A DNA stretch of 64,000 bases from Thiococcus pfennigii (GCF_016583835.1 NZ_NRRW01000011.1:1-64000); one strand, 5' to 3'. Shown: positions 24,865-32,863, counted from the first letter of the stretch. Program-made: numbers and translations. Notes: generated from the letters alone by a model not told the origin.

Positions 24865-25119
24865 TTAGATTCGTCGATACTTCAGCGGGAAGCGCTCCGG
24901 ATGCTCAATGGTTTCGATGCCTAGGTCTACATCCAGATCCGGCCAGTAGAAGTGTCCGGGACTCGGCTCTTGCACGTTGAAGACCGAAGAGAGTGGGGCA
25001 TCCTTGAACCACGGAAACTCGGCGTAGGCGAGGAAGATCTCGCGCCCTTCGGCGAAAAGCCATAGACCATGCCTGGAGACATTGGTCACCTCAACCGCTG
25101 AAGTGCTATCCGATTTCAC
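24865..25119 (-). CDS. DUF2442 domain protein
   Basis: 84 residues reading VEVTNVSRHGLWLFAEGREI and LSYAEFPWF-like LAYAEFPWFKDA, then HFYWPDLDVDLGIETIEHPE. This is the DUF2442 fold, usually the second gene of small toxin-antitoxin-like pairs (often with DUF4160). The GTG start at 25119 overlaps the TGA of the nucleotidyltransferase remnant (GTGA), so it belongs to the same transcript. The partner here is a nucleotidyltransferase rather than DUF4160, which is unusual. Confidence 0.85.
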   Translation of the reverse strand: MKSDSTSAVEVTNVSRHGLWLFAEGREIFLAYAEFPWFKDAPLSSVFNVQEPSPGHFYWPDLDVDLGIETIEHPERFPLKYRRI

Positions 25120-25417
25120 GTGGCAGCCTCGATGCGCACGGCGCGGGATCTCGCGACGGGCTGGAAGGGCCTGAGCGCCGCCCCGCGCGCCACGGCGACG
25201 ATGTCCACCGGCAACCCCGTCTGGCCTCGAGCCTCGTCCTGAGCTCCGCCCGTTGCCGCACCGACAGGCCGGCCTCGGTCTCGATCACCAAGTCCACGTC
25301 GCCCCCGCGCGCCGCATCGTCGAGGCACGAGCCGAAGAGCAGCACCGCCGCGCCCCGACCAGCGATGCCGGTGTTCACTTCCAAGATCGCAGCGATCTGG
25401 TCTTTGGTGAGTCGCAT
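25116..25417 (-). pseudogene. MNT-type nucleotidyltransferase, frameshifted
   Basis: From ATG 25417 the frame reads MRLTKDQIAAILEVNTGIAG, then VLLFGSCLDDAARGGDVDLV, which holds the GS...DxD catalytic motif of minimal nucleotidyltransferases (MntA-like). Around 25226 the coding register shifts: frame one continues with low-quality RRGCRWTSSPWRAG, whereas the neighbouring frame reads TGLPVDIVAVARG and ends naturally at 25116. A one-base deletion explains this. The total of 302 nt is not a multiple of three. A sequencing error is the alternative. No HEPN partner gene is present. Confidence 0.75.
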
Positions 25418-25560
25418 CACGTCCCTCGTTCGGCCGACGTCGACCCGACGATGATTGGCAGCAATCGCGTCGCTGCTCCGAATCGACCGACACCAGAGGG
25501 TCGACCGGGCCCGGATGAAGCGGATCCCCGAGGCAGGCATTCGCCCCACGGACTCCAGGC

Positions 25561-26157
25561 TCACGGGCCGACCGGCCCATCGACCTCGGTCGTTGCCGAC
25601 GGCCAGGCGATGCCCAGCCCCGCGATGGCAGAGACCGCGGTCTCGCCAACCAGTGGCTGCACCTCGGGGCGGCCGTAGGCACCCTCGGTGAGCCGATAGA
25701 TCATCAGGGTCCGATCCGTCGGGTGAACCAGCCAGTATTCCCGCACCCCGGCGCGCTCGTAGGCATCGCGCTTCTCGCGCTGGTCCTTGGCGGCGGTGCG
25801 CGGGGACAAGACCTCCACCACCCAGTCAGGGGCACCCCGGCAGCCGGCGTCGTCGAGCTTCTGGGGATCGCAGATCACGGCGATGTCGGGCTGAACCACG
25901 GTGTCCACCCGGTCGTCGGCCTCGTCGGTCTTGGGCAGGCGGACATCGAAGGGAGCGACATTGACCTCGCAGGGACCGCCGCGCAGGAAGGCGTGGGCCT
26001 GCGCGGCGATCTCCAGCACCATTTGCTGGTGGTTGCGCGTCGGGGCGGGACACATGTCGTAGGCCCGCCCGTCGATGAGCTCCCACCGCTCGTCATCCGG
26101 CCAGCGGCGGTAGTCGCCGTAAGTAAAGCGGTCGCCTTCGAGGGCGAGCTGGGGCAT
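25561..26157 (-). CDS. Uma2 family PD-(D/E)XK endonuclease-like protein
   Basis: 198 residues from ATG 26157 (MPQLALEGDRFTYGDYRRWP). It has the Uma2 layout: ERWELIDGRAYDM, HQQMVLEIAAQ, VVQPDIAVICDPQKL (first acidic position), PDWVVEVLSPRTAAKD (second) and KRDAYERAGVREYWLVHP. The sequence is clearly diverged from the Uma2 at 851-1408, so the two are not a recent duplication. Nuclease activity has not been shown for most members. It is divergent from the HIT gene with about 175 bp between. Confidence 0.85.
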   Translation of the reverse strand: MPQLALEGDRFTYGDYRRWPDDERWELIDGRAYDMCPAPTRNHQQMVLEIAAQAHAFLRGGPCEVNVAPFDVRLPKTDEADDRVDTVVQPDIAVICDPQKLDDAGCRGAPDWVVEVLSPRTAAKDQREKRDAYERAGVREYWLVHPTDRTLMIYRLTEGAYGRPEVQPLVGETAVSAIAGLGIAWPSATTEVDGPVGP

Positions 26158-26331
26158 GGCAGGTACTCCGTTGGCACCGAACGCCGGTCGCGACCGGGCT
26201 CGCGGGTTGGACTCAAGTATAGGGGACCCTCGATCCAACAGGGACAGTCAACCTCCGACTTGCCCCACTTCCTCCATTGGGGCAGTGTATGCGCCACCGG
26301 CTGGCCAATCCCGAGTCCTAACGCACGCCCC

Positions 26332-26721
26332 ATGGACGACTGCCCATTCTGCCGCATCGACCCCGCGCGCATCGTTGCCGAGACGGCGCTGACGCAGACC
26401 ATCCGCGACGGGTTCCCCGTCTCGCCCGGTCATACCTTGGTCATCCCCAAGCGCCACTTCGCCGATTTCTTCGAGGCCACCGACGCCGAGGCCGCCGAGA
26501 TCTGGCAGGCCCTGCGCACGGCCGCCGCCGAGCTGACCGGCGAGCAGGCCCCGGACGGGTTCAACGTCGGGGTCAATGTCGGCTACGCCGCCGGCCAGAC
26601 GGTGATGCACCTGCACGTCCATCTCATCCCCCGCTACCGCGGCGACCAGCCCGATCCGCGCGGCGGCATCCGGCGCATCTTCCCCGAGCTGGCCGACTAC
26701 TGGACGCCGAGGCCCGAGTGA
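26332..26721 (+). CDS. HIT family hydrolase
   Basis: 129 residues beginning MDDCPFCRIDPARIVAETAL and carrying the histidine triad HLHVHLIPR near residue 97. HIT proteins cleave phosphoramidates or nucleotide polyphosphates such as AppppA; the CxxC-like CPFC start matches the bacterial Hint/FHIT-like class. The C-terminus runs to the TGA 26719-26721, which overlaps the GTG of the helicase gene (26718-26720). This tight coupling suggests the two proteins act together. Confidence 0.9.
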   Translation: MDDCPFCRIDPARIVAETALTQTIRDGFPVSPGHTLVIPKRHFADFFEATDAEAAEIWQALRTAAAELTGEQAPDGFNVGVNVGYAAGQTVMHLHVHLIPRYRGDQPDPRGGIRRIFPELADYWTPRPE

Positions 26722-28994
26722 CCGGCCCGGCGGTCAATCCGCGCGCCGCCGAGTCCAGCCGGCCCGAAGACGCCTTCGTCGAGCTGTTCGCCCAGGTCTT
26801 CGGCATCGAGAAGACCCAGCTCCTGGCCCCGGAGTACCCCGTTCAGGACATCGACGGCGCCACGCGCTTCATCGACTTTGCGCTCAAGTGCGCCGGGCAC
26901 CTCATCGCCTTCGAGATCGACGGCCCCAGCCACTATGCCCCACCGGACTTCGATCTCGACAAATTCGAGGATGACCTCGGCCGCCAGAACAGCCTCATCC
27001 ACCAGGGCTGGCAGGTCTTCCGCTGGTCCGACCGCCAGCTCGCCCGCGAGCCGGAGCGGGTCAAGGATCAGCTCGCGCTCTTCCTGGAGCGGGTGCCCGG
27101 TCTGCTGGAGCTGGCGGACTTTCTACCGAAGCAATCCGGCGCCTCGGCCCAATTCAACCTCCGCACCCACCAGCAATACGCCCTGGACTGGCTGGAGAAG
27201 ATCCGCGCGGACGGCAAGACCATCGCGCTCCTGGAGCACGCGACCGGCTCGGGCAAGACGGTCACCGCCATCCGGGACGCCCAGCGCATCGGTCCCCGCG
27301 TCCTCTACGTCGCCCACCGCAAGCCGCTGGTCGAGCAGACCGCGCGGGAGTTCCAGCACCATTGGCCCGAGGCGAGCCTCGGCCGAATCGCCGGTGGCAT
27401 CTGGGAGCCCGACCGGGATGTCGTCTGCGCCTCCATCCAGTCAATCGGCAAGCGCTTGGCCGACCTGCCGCCGGACGCCTTCCGGTACATCATCGTCGAC
27501 GAGGCGCACCACGCCGCCGCGCCCGGATACCAGGCGCTGCTCGGCCACTTCACGCCCCGATTCACCCTCGGACTCACCGCTACGCCGGACCGGCCCGACG
27601 GTCGTCCCATCCTGGAGATCTTCCGCGACGCGGCGCATCGGCTCACGCTGGAAGAGGCCATCCGTCGCGGCGAGCTGGTCCCGATCCGCTGCGTGCGGGT
27701 GAAGACCAACATCGACCTGACCAAGGTCCGCTTCAACGAGGTCCAGTACAATCGGCACGACCTGGAGCAGCGCATCCGGGTGCCGGCGCGCAACGATCTG
27801 ATCGTCGACGCCTACCTGCGCCACGTCCCCGGCCGCAAGGGCGTCACCTTCTGCGTCAACGTCCAGCACGCCGACGAGATGGCCGAGCGCTTTCGCGCCC
27901 ACGGGATCCCGGCGCGGTCGGTCTCGGGGGCGATGCGCGCCGACGAGCGGGAGGCGATTCTGAGGGGCTTCGCCGCTGGCCAGCTCAAGATGCTCTGCGC
28001 CTGCGACATCTTGAACGAGGGCTGGGACTGCCCGGACGTCGAGGTCCTGCTCATGGCCCGCCCGACCCTGTCCAAGATCGTCTACATGCAACAGCTTGGC
28101 CGCGGCACCCGCAAGGCCCCAGGCAAGGAGTCGCTGATCGTCTTCGACTTCGTGGACAACGCGGGCCGCTACGGCCAGAGCTGGAGCCTACACCGCCTCG
28201 CCAAGACCCGCACCTACCGCCCCGGCGGCTACGTCTTCGCGCCCGATGAGCGCGTCGCCGACGAGCAGGCCCGCGGGGCGCCGGCACCCGTCGTCCTCAA
28301 CATCGGCGTCTGGGCCGACCGGTTCGAAGAGATCGACATCTTCGACTGGCAGTCGGAGGTCAAGGGCATGCTCTCCGTGGCCGACCTGGAGCTGGCGCTC
28401 GCGGCCTCCGAGGGCTATCTGCGCGGCAAGGTCCAGCGGGGCGAGCTGGCCCCGGACCACAGCTTCCAGATCGGCACCCGCACCTACCATTACTTCCGCA
28501 AGGACCGCCAAGCCGAGATCGCCAAACAGTTCGGCCTCAAGCCCGTCACCGCCGCCAACATCCGCGACCGCTTCCTCGCCTTCTGCAAGGAGATGGACAT
28601 GTCGGCGTCCTACAAGCCAGTGCTGCTGCGGTGCCTGCTAGACACCGTCGACGAAGACGGCTCCGTACCGATCGCCACACTCACCCTCGCCTTCCGCGAT
28701 TTCTATCTGGATCGCCTCGCCCGCGGACTGCCCGCCGAGAAGCCGGCGGCCCGCATGTCGCGGGTCGCCGATCTGACGGACTCCGAGATCCAACGGCTGA
28801 TCCTGGAGATGCCGTTCAGGAAGTTCGCGCAGCGGGGATTCGTCCATTATGCGCGCGACCTTTCGCGAGTCAGATTCGCCCCAGCGCTCTGGGGGCGGCT
28901 ATTGCCCACGGACCGCGAAGCGCTTCGAAGCTCGGCGCTTTTGGGCGTCGAGCGCTACTTCGCAACGAGTCACGGGCAGATTGGAGAAGGGTAA
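26718..28994 (+). CDS. DEAD/DEAH helicase with N-terminal DUF559-like nuclease domain
   Basis: 758 residues. The first about 120 residues resemble a DUF559/Vsr-type nuclease fold: FIDFALKCAGHLIAFEIDG supplies the D and ExD positions, followed by HQGWQVFRWSDRQL. The SF2 helicase core has LLEHATGSGKTVTAI (motif I, about 172-186), YIIVDEAHHAA (motif II, about 256-266), LTATPDRPDG, and MQQLGRGTRKAPGKE (motif VI). The C-terminal region (ASYKPVLLRCLLDTVDEDG, LAFRDFYLDRLARGLP) is a conserved accessory domain I associate with restriction-like helicases. It is likely a DNA-acting conflict or defence protein working with the HIT enzyme encoded just upstream in overlapping frames. Confidence 0.9.
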   Translation: MTGPAVNPRAAESSRPEDAFVELFAQVFGIEKTQLLAPEYPVQDIDGATRFIDFALKCAGHLIAFEIDGPSHYAPPDFDLDKFEDDLGRQNSLIHQGWQVFRWSDRQLAREPERVKDQLALFLERVPGLLELADFLPKQSGASAQFNLRTHQQYALDWLEKIRADGKTIALLEHATGSGKTVTAIRDAQRIGPRVLYVAHRKPLVEQTAREFQHHWPEASLGRIAGGIWEPDRDVVCASIQSIGKRLADLPPDAFRYIIVDEAHHAAAPGYQALLGHFTPRFTLGLTATPDRPDGRPILEIFRDAAHRLTLEEAIRRGELVPIRCVRVKTNIDLTKVRFNEVQYNRHDLEQRIRVPARNDLIVDAYLRHVPGRKGVTFCVNVQHADEMAERFRAHGIPARSVSGAMRADEREAILRGFAAGQLKMLCACDILNEGWDCPDVEVLLMARPTLSKIVYMQQLGRGTRKAPGKESLIVFDFVDNAGRYGQSWSLHRLAKTRTYRPGGYVFAPDERVADEQARGAPAPVVLNIGVWADRFEEIDIFDWQSEVKGMLSVADLELALAASEGYLRGKVQRGELAPDHSFQIGTRTYHYFRKDRQAEIAKQFGLKPVTAANIRDRFLAFCKEMDMSASYKPVLLRCLLDTVDEDGSVPIATLTLAFRDFYLDRLARGLPAEKPAARMSRVADLTDSEIQRLILEMPFRKFAQRGFVHYARDLSRVRFAPALWGRLLPTDREALRSSALLGVERYFATSHGQIGEG

Positions 28995-29053
28995 ACTGTG
29001 ACCGGGATTTCGAGAATGTAACCTCCAGTCCGTGCACACGAGGGAGATGCGAC

Positions 29054-29578
29054 ATGGTTACGAAGAAGGGAGTGATGGAATCGGCACTGGGCAGCACCAT
29101 CGCGAATGTCGCGACGGATCTGACCAGGGACTCGCTGCGCTGGCCCGGCCAATCGCGCGCTGACAGCGGCGCCTTCCTCGGCATCCTGTCCGGCTTGCCG
29201 GCCGCTGAACAGGCCGCCATCGAGCGTCTGCTGGGGCAACTGCCGCCACAGCAGCAGGCGCAATTTCGCCGAACGGTCGTGCACATCGATGCCTCGATGC
29301 AGGCCCGATACCTTGGCCAGCTTGCGTCTCGTGTCGCGTCGCTCGGCGACGATCCGGACGCACTGCGCGCGATCGTCGATTCGCTTGTGGCGACCGGTGC
29401 CTGCCAGGGCCGTGAGGCCATGGCCGCAACCGTCGATCGGACGGTCCAGAGCCTAACCGGCGGCGGGATCCTGCCCGAGGCGCTGTTCCAGCGGCGGACT
29501 TGGCTGGCGCTTGGCGGGGCGGCGGCCGGCCTGCTCGTGTTGGCCGTGATCGCCACGTACCTCTTCGCCCCCTATTGA
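29054..29578 (+). CDS. Hypothetical tail-anchored protein
   Basis: 174 residues from ATG 29054, with CGAGGGAGATG upstream as ribosome-binding site. The first about 145 residues are soluble and helical (SGLPAAEQAAIERLLGQLPP, QAQFRRTVVHIDASMQARYL), and a single transmembrane segment occupies the extreme C-terminus (WLALGGAAAGLLVLAVIATY). Such a layout places the protein on the inner membrane facing the cytoplasm. No family was recognised. It starts 59 nt after the helicase stop and 47 nt before the next membrane protein, so it may belong to a larger operon with both. Confidence 0.7.
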   Translation: MVTKKGVMESALGSTIANVATDLTRDSLRWPGQSRADSGAFLGILSGLPAAEQAAIERLLGQLPPQQQAQFRRTVVHIDASMQARYLGQLASRVASLGDDPDALRAIVDSLVATGACQGREAMAATVDRTVQSLTGGGILPEALFQRRTWLALGGAAAGLLVLAVIATYLFAPY

Positions 29579-29624
29579 CCGCCGTTCAAGGAGGCCCGTC
29601 CCCGGCACGGGGTCGGTGGGTGAT

Positions 29625-30947
29625 ATGAAAGGCTTGCAACGTCTGTTCTTGGGCTCGGCGGGCGGGGTGCTGCTCTTCCTGGCGGTCGAGGTCATCTTCC
29701 TGCTCATCGCCTGGCTCGGCAAGGTCGGCAGCGATCTGCTGATCGGCCTCGCCCTGCTGCTGCACCTGGGGTTCGCTTACGCCGTCCTGCTCAATCTGCT
29801 GCCGATCCTCTCGTTGGCGATCGGCGGCTATGCCGCGGGCGCGGCGCCACAGACCGGACAGAACGGCGGCTCGGGCGCCGCCTCCGCCGTTGCCGGGTAC
29901 ATCCGCATCTCGCAGGGCATCTCCCACGCCGTGACGCTGATGATCCTGTCGCTGTTCCTGCTGGACTATCAGTTCAACATCGCGACCTACCTGTTCGTGG
30001 GCCTGCTGCTGCTCGCCTGGGGACAGTACGCCCTCGTGTTTCCCGGCTCGTTGCGCTGGCCTCGCCAGGCGGCCTTCTTCGTGCTGGTGGCCGTCTCGCT
30101 CGGCGCGCTGGCCGTTTCGCTGTCCCCGGACGTGGCGAAATTCCTCACCGGGCGGGCGTTCTGGTCGGGCGAGGCCTACAAGCAGATCGCCGTCGCGCAG
30201 GCCCGTCAAGAAAAGAGTTCGGCGAGAGCCCTGGCGCAATCGATCGAGCGAGTCAGTCGAGGGATCGAGAAGCTCTCACAGCATGGTGCGGTCACGGATG
30301 ATGTCCTTCGGGCCAATACCGGCCGATACGGCTACAGTCAGGACGACCTGGACGCCTATTTCGCCGGCCGCGATGGGAAGTGGAGTTCGCTTCCGACGAT
30401 AGCCAGCAGTGGCGCGTCGCAAGTCCAGCAAGGGCTCGCGGGGGACAAGCGTGGAGTGTGGATCGGCGGCATTGCGTTGGCGGTGGTTTTCTTGCTGGCC
30501 TTACTCGGAGGGAAGACTAAGGCGACACCGTGGATTGCCGGCATTGTAATCCTTCTTCTCGCCGGGGGTTTTATTGCCATTCTCCTTCTCAACGAAGAAC
30601 TCGCGATAAAACTTATCGACGGGCGGACCCCGCAGCAAGTAGCATACACCGTCGCATTCAACAAGACGAAAACGTACACGCTTGCTCCGGGAAAATGGAA
30701 AATACACGTCATTCCTCACGGACGAGCAATATACCGCTACCGTTGCTCGGACGGATCTGGCGCTACAGCGGATGTTCGCTACAGCCAGACCGGAACCATT
30801 CGTGTGAATGGAGCCCGGGATGGCGAAGTATTTATTTCGTCTGGCAATGTTGTCATAGGAAATGACAATGTAAGCAATAAGAATGGTTGTGAAGTGACGG
30901 AACCCGTCACAGTAACCATCCAACTCATCCCCAAGCTATGGCAATAA
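29625..30947 (+). CDS. Hypothetical polytopic membrane protein with extra C-terminal domain
   Basis: 440 residues from ATG 29625. Hydrophobic segments appear at about 8-30, 36-70, 100-150 and 165-185; then comes a helical soluble region (ARQEKSSARALAQSIERVSR), two more transmembrane segments (IGGIALAVVFLLALLGG, IAGIVILLLAGGFIAILLLN, about 280-325) and a beta-rich C-terminal domain (TYTLAPGKWKIHVIPHGRAI ... GCEVTEPVTVTIQLIP). The last about 400 nt have clearly lower GC (about 50% by hand count over 30541-30900 against about 70% upstream), suggesting a spliced-in 3' end. No family was recognised. Confidence 0.7.
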   Translation: MKGLQRLFLGSAGGVLLFLAVEVIFLLIAWLGKVGSDLLIGLALLLHLGFAYAVLLNLLPILSLAIGGYAAGAAPQTGQNGGSGAASAVAGYIRISQGISHAVTLMILSLFLLDYQFNIATYLFVGLLLLAWGQYALVFPGSLRWPRQAAFFVLVAVSLGALAVSLSPDVAKFLTGRAFWSGEAYKQIAVAQARQEKSSARALAQSIERVSRGIEKLSQHGAVTDDVLRANTGRYGYSQDDLDAYFAGRDGKWSSLPTIASSGASQVQQGLAGDKRGVWIGGIALAVVFLLALLGGKTKATPWIAGIVILLLAGGFIAILLLNEELAIKLIDGRTPQQVAYTVAFNKTKTYTLAPGKWKIHVIPHGRAIYRYRCSDGSGATADVRYSQTGTIRVNGARDGEVFISSGNVVIGNDNVSNKNGCEVTEPVTVTIQLIPKLWQ

Positions 30948-30977
30948 CCATCCCCCGGCTCTGCCGGGGGATGGTTA
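30945..30977 (+). terminator. Perfect 15-bp hairpin after the membrane-protein gene
   Basis: TAACCATCCCCCGGC at 30945-30959 pairs perfectly with GCCGGGGGATGGTTA at 30963-30977 around a TCT loop. The left arm begins inside the stop codon TAA region of the upstream gene. It lacks a T-run but is the strongest hairpin in this part and a likely transcript end. Confidence 0.65.
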
Positions 30978-31039
30978 CTGTTAGCGGAAAAGTTGTTGAA
31001 CTAATGCGGGTCCGCGGGGCTCCGCACAATAGCACAATA

Positions 31040-31199
31040 GGGTCAAGTCTTGCATTCAAGCACCCTGCTTGCTTGCGGCTACCGGCGCGTTGCAGTCTGG
31101 TGCGGCCTTGATGCGTCGGGGAAAGGGGTCAAGTCTTGAGATCGAGCATATGCGTGATTGCAAGACTTGACCCCCTTCTTGGGTGACCCCCTTCTTGGG
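31040..31199. repeat. Palindromic GGGGTCAAGTCTTG repeats (REP-like)
   Basis: GGGGTCAAGTCTTG at 31126-31139 and CAAGACTTGACCCC at 31161-31174 form a perfect 14-bp inverted repeat; a third copy of the core (GGGTCAAGTCTTGCATTCAAG) lies at 31040-31060. TGACCCCCTTCTTGGG is tandemly repeated at 31168-31183 and 31184-31199. Sequences of this sort often accompany REP-associated tyrosine transposases, but no transposase gene is present. The rest of the gap 30978-31355 shows nothing else supported. Confidence 0.75.
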
Positions 31200-31355
31200 C
31201 CTGATAGAGCGTGACCTCCACGAACTGGTGTGCGAAGCGCGGCGGGAACTTCAACACACACGAAAAAGGGAGCTGAGTCAGGGGCATTTATCGCGCTCGA
31301 CTTGCGTGGCTCGACCACGCGAGGAAAGCACGGGCTGCCGGCGTCAGGCAGTCCT

Positions 31356-31661
31356 CTAGAGATGATGGAAATCCTCTATGGCCTTCAATGCGTCCGCTTC
31401 CGATGCGGCCACCCGAAAAAGGTCCCAGCGCATCTGGAGATTCAGCCAAAAGTCCGCCGATACACCGAAAAATTTAGCCAAACGTAGCGCTGTACTGGGA
31501 GAAACGCCCCTCTTGCGATTGACCAGATCGTTTACTTGTCGATAGGGCACATGAATGGCTCGCGCCAGCTCACGCTGGGTGATATTCAAAGGCGCGAGGA
31601 ACTCCTCCCGGAGCATCTCGCCGGGATGAGTGGGTGCCCGGTCGGTTGGTATTCTCAACAT
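31356..31661 (-). CDS. higA: HigA-type antitoxin
   Basis: 101 residues from ATG 31661 (MLRIPTDRAPTHPGEMLREE). It begins with the HigA hallmark HPGEMLREEFLAPLNITQRE and has a helix-turn-helix (LARAIHVPYRQVNDLVNRKR) followed by GVSPSTALRLAKFFGVSADF. As antitoxin it neutralises the HigB mRNA interferase encoded 11 nt upstream in the same transcript and represses the operon promoter. GC is lower than in flanking genes, in keeping with lateral transfer. Confidence 0.92.
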   Translation of the reverse strand: MLRIPTDRAPTHPGEMLREEFLAPLNITQRELARAIHVPYRQVNDLVNRKRGVSPSTALRLAKFFGVSADFWLNLQMRWDLFRVAASEADALKAIEDFHHL

Positions 31662-31672
31662 CGTCTGCACCT

Positions 31673-31966
31673 TCAGTGGTAGTCGGTAACCTCGACTCCG
31701 GTCGGCCCGGCGTTCCCCCAGGAGAAGCAGATACGGTACTGATCGTTAATGCGAATGCTATATTGCCCTCTGCGATTACCTGAGAGCATCTCTAAACGAT
31801 TCCCGGGCGGAGCTTTCAGCTCTTCGAGCGATGTCACCGAGTCGAGCTGGTCGAGCTCTCTGGCCGCGATCGGCCACAGAATCGCGGGGCAGGTCTTCCT
31901 GGCGGCCTTAGAGTTGACGCCGTTGAATATGTCTTCGGTAGCCTGGTCGAGTAACGATTCGATCAC
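31673..31966 (-). CDS. higB: HigB-type RelE-superfamily toxin
   Basis: 97 residues from the GTG at 31966 (read as MIESLLDQATEDIFNGVNSK), the usual HigB start. The RelE/HigB features are ILWPIAARELDQLDSVTSLE, GNRLEMLSGNRRGQYSIRIN and DQYRICFSWGNAG with the C-terminal VEVTDYH. It should be a ribosome-dependent mRNA interferase. Toxin-first order (higB then higA) is typical. The frame extends upstream to 32035, but those residues do not fit the family. Confidence 0.9.
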   Translation of the reverse strand: MIESLLDQATEDIFNGVNSKAARKTCPAILWPIAARELDQLDSVTSLEELKAPPGNRLEMLSGNRRGQYSIRINDQYRICFSWGNAGPTGVEVTDYH

Positions 31967-32363
31967 GGGAGAATGATAGCGCGCTTCACGCTGCCACGAG
32001 AAGGCGGCTGGAATTCTCCGTCGACTGCCATGCACTGGTCAGTGCGCTTGTTGATGTACTGAGCTTTTCGCAGCCGTTGCCTTCTTCGTGGTCCCTCTCG
32101 GAGGAGGCACCCACAATCTTAGCTTGACTGGACCCCGCACATGAGGTCGCTGATTTCGCCAACCTTCCCCGCAGGAGTGGCCAGCGGGGAACTTCGGCGC
32201 TGGCCCCCACGGGTAGGCATCGCCGCAGCTGCGTTTTGACGTCCAGAAAATGACCTCGGTCCGACGCTGCCGCATTCCACCCGGGACCGGAATGAGGGCC
32301 GGTGCGTCGTCGGATATGACGCGCATCGGGTCCATGGGCGAGCGGCTCCCGGGTCTTTCAACG

Positions 32364-32734
32364 GGTGTTGTCCCTGAGGTATCCCCGGATAAAAGGTCTA
32401 AACCGCAGTGGCTTAGGTCGACTGACCGACGGAAGCCGGCGCTCGCGATCCGAGCCATCTCGCCGTCGCGCGACTGACTGGGAGCGCCGGCTTTCCAGCC
32501 GGCTCGTCGCCGTCGCGGCTCGATGCCGCGTCGGCGGCGTCTGGGCCGGTAGAAGGGCATGTGCGCAGCGGCATCCAGCGGCGCTTATCGGTGATCTCCT
32601 GGTTCCAGCGCCGAAGGTCGCGCGCCGAGGGCATCGAGCCCCCTGCGCGCGAAGCCGGCTGAAAGCCGGCGCTCCCAGTTCGTACCGACTCGCCGTCGCG
32701 GTCGATCTTGTGGGGATACCTCAGGTGTTGTCCC
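32364..32734. mobile_element. 349-bp MITE-like element with 12-bp TIRs and 11-bp target duplication
   Basis: The element spans 32375-32723. Its ends are perfect 12-bp terminal inverted repeats, TGAGGTATCCCC (32375-32386) and GGGGATACCTCA (32712-32723). Immediately outside lie identical 11-bp direct repeats GGTGTTGTCCC (32364-32374 and 32724-32734), the signature of transposition. Inside are two direct copies of AGCCGGCGCTC ... CTCGCCGTCGCG and palindromes such as AGCGCCGGCTTTCCAGCCGG. No transposase fits in it, so it must be mobilised in trans. The rest of the gap (31967-32363 and 32735-32863) shows no gene. Confidence 0.85.
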
Positions 32735-32863
32735 GATTCCAGAGGCCACTACGACCTTGTCCTTGCGTGGTGCGACGCGCACCGCCTGCACGCTGAGGTG
32801 CGAGCGTTCCTACGGCGAGCTGCGTCGGCCCGGCCTCGGGCCGGGCCGCCGAGCATGGCAGGG

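Noticed and set aside
31230-31487. 85-codon plus-strand frame opposite higA
   Set aside because: It overlaps the antitoxin gene antisense, and its product has no family resemblance.
32039-32560. 173-codon minus-strand frame entering the MITE
   Set aside because: It crosses the MITE left boundary and target duplication, so it cannot be an ancestral gene; composition is non-coding.
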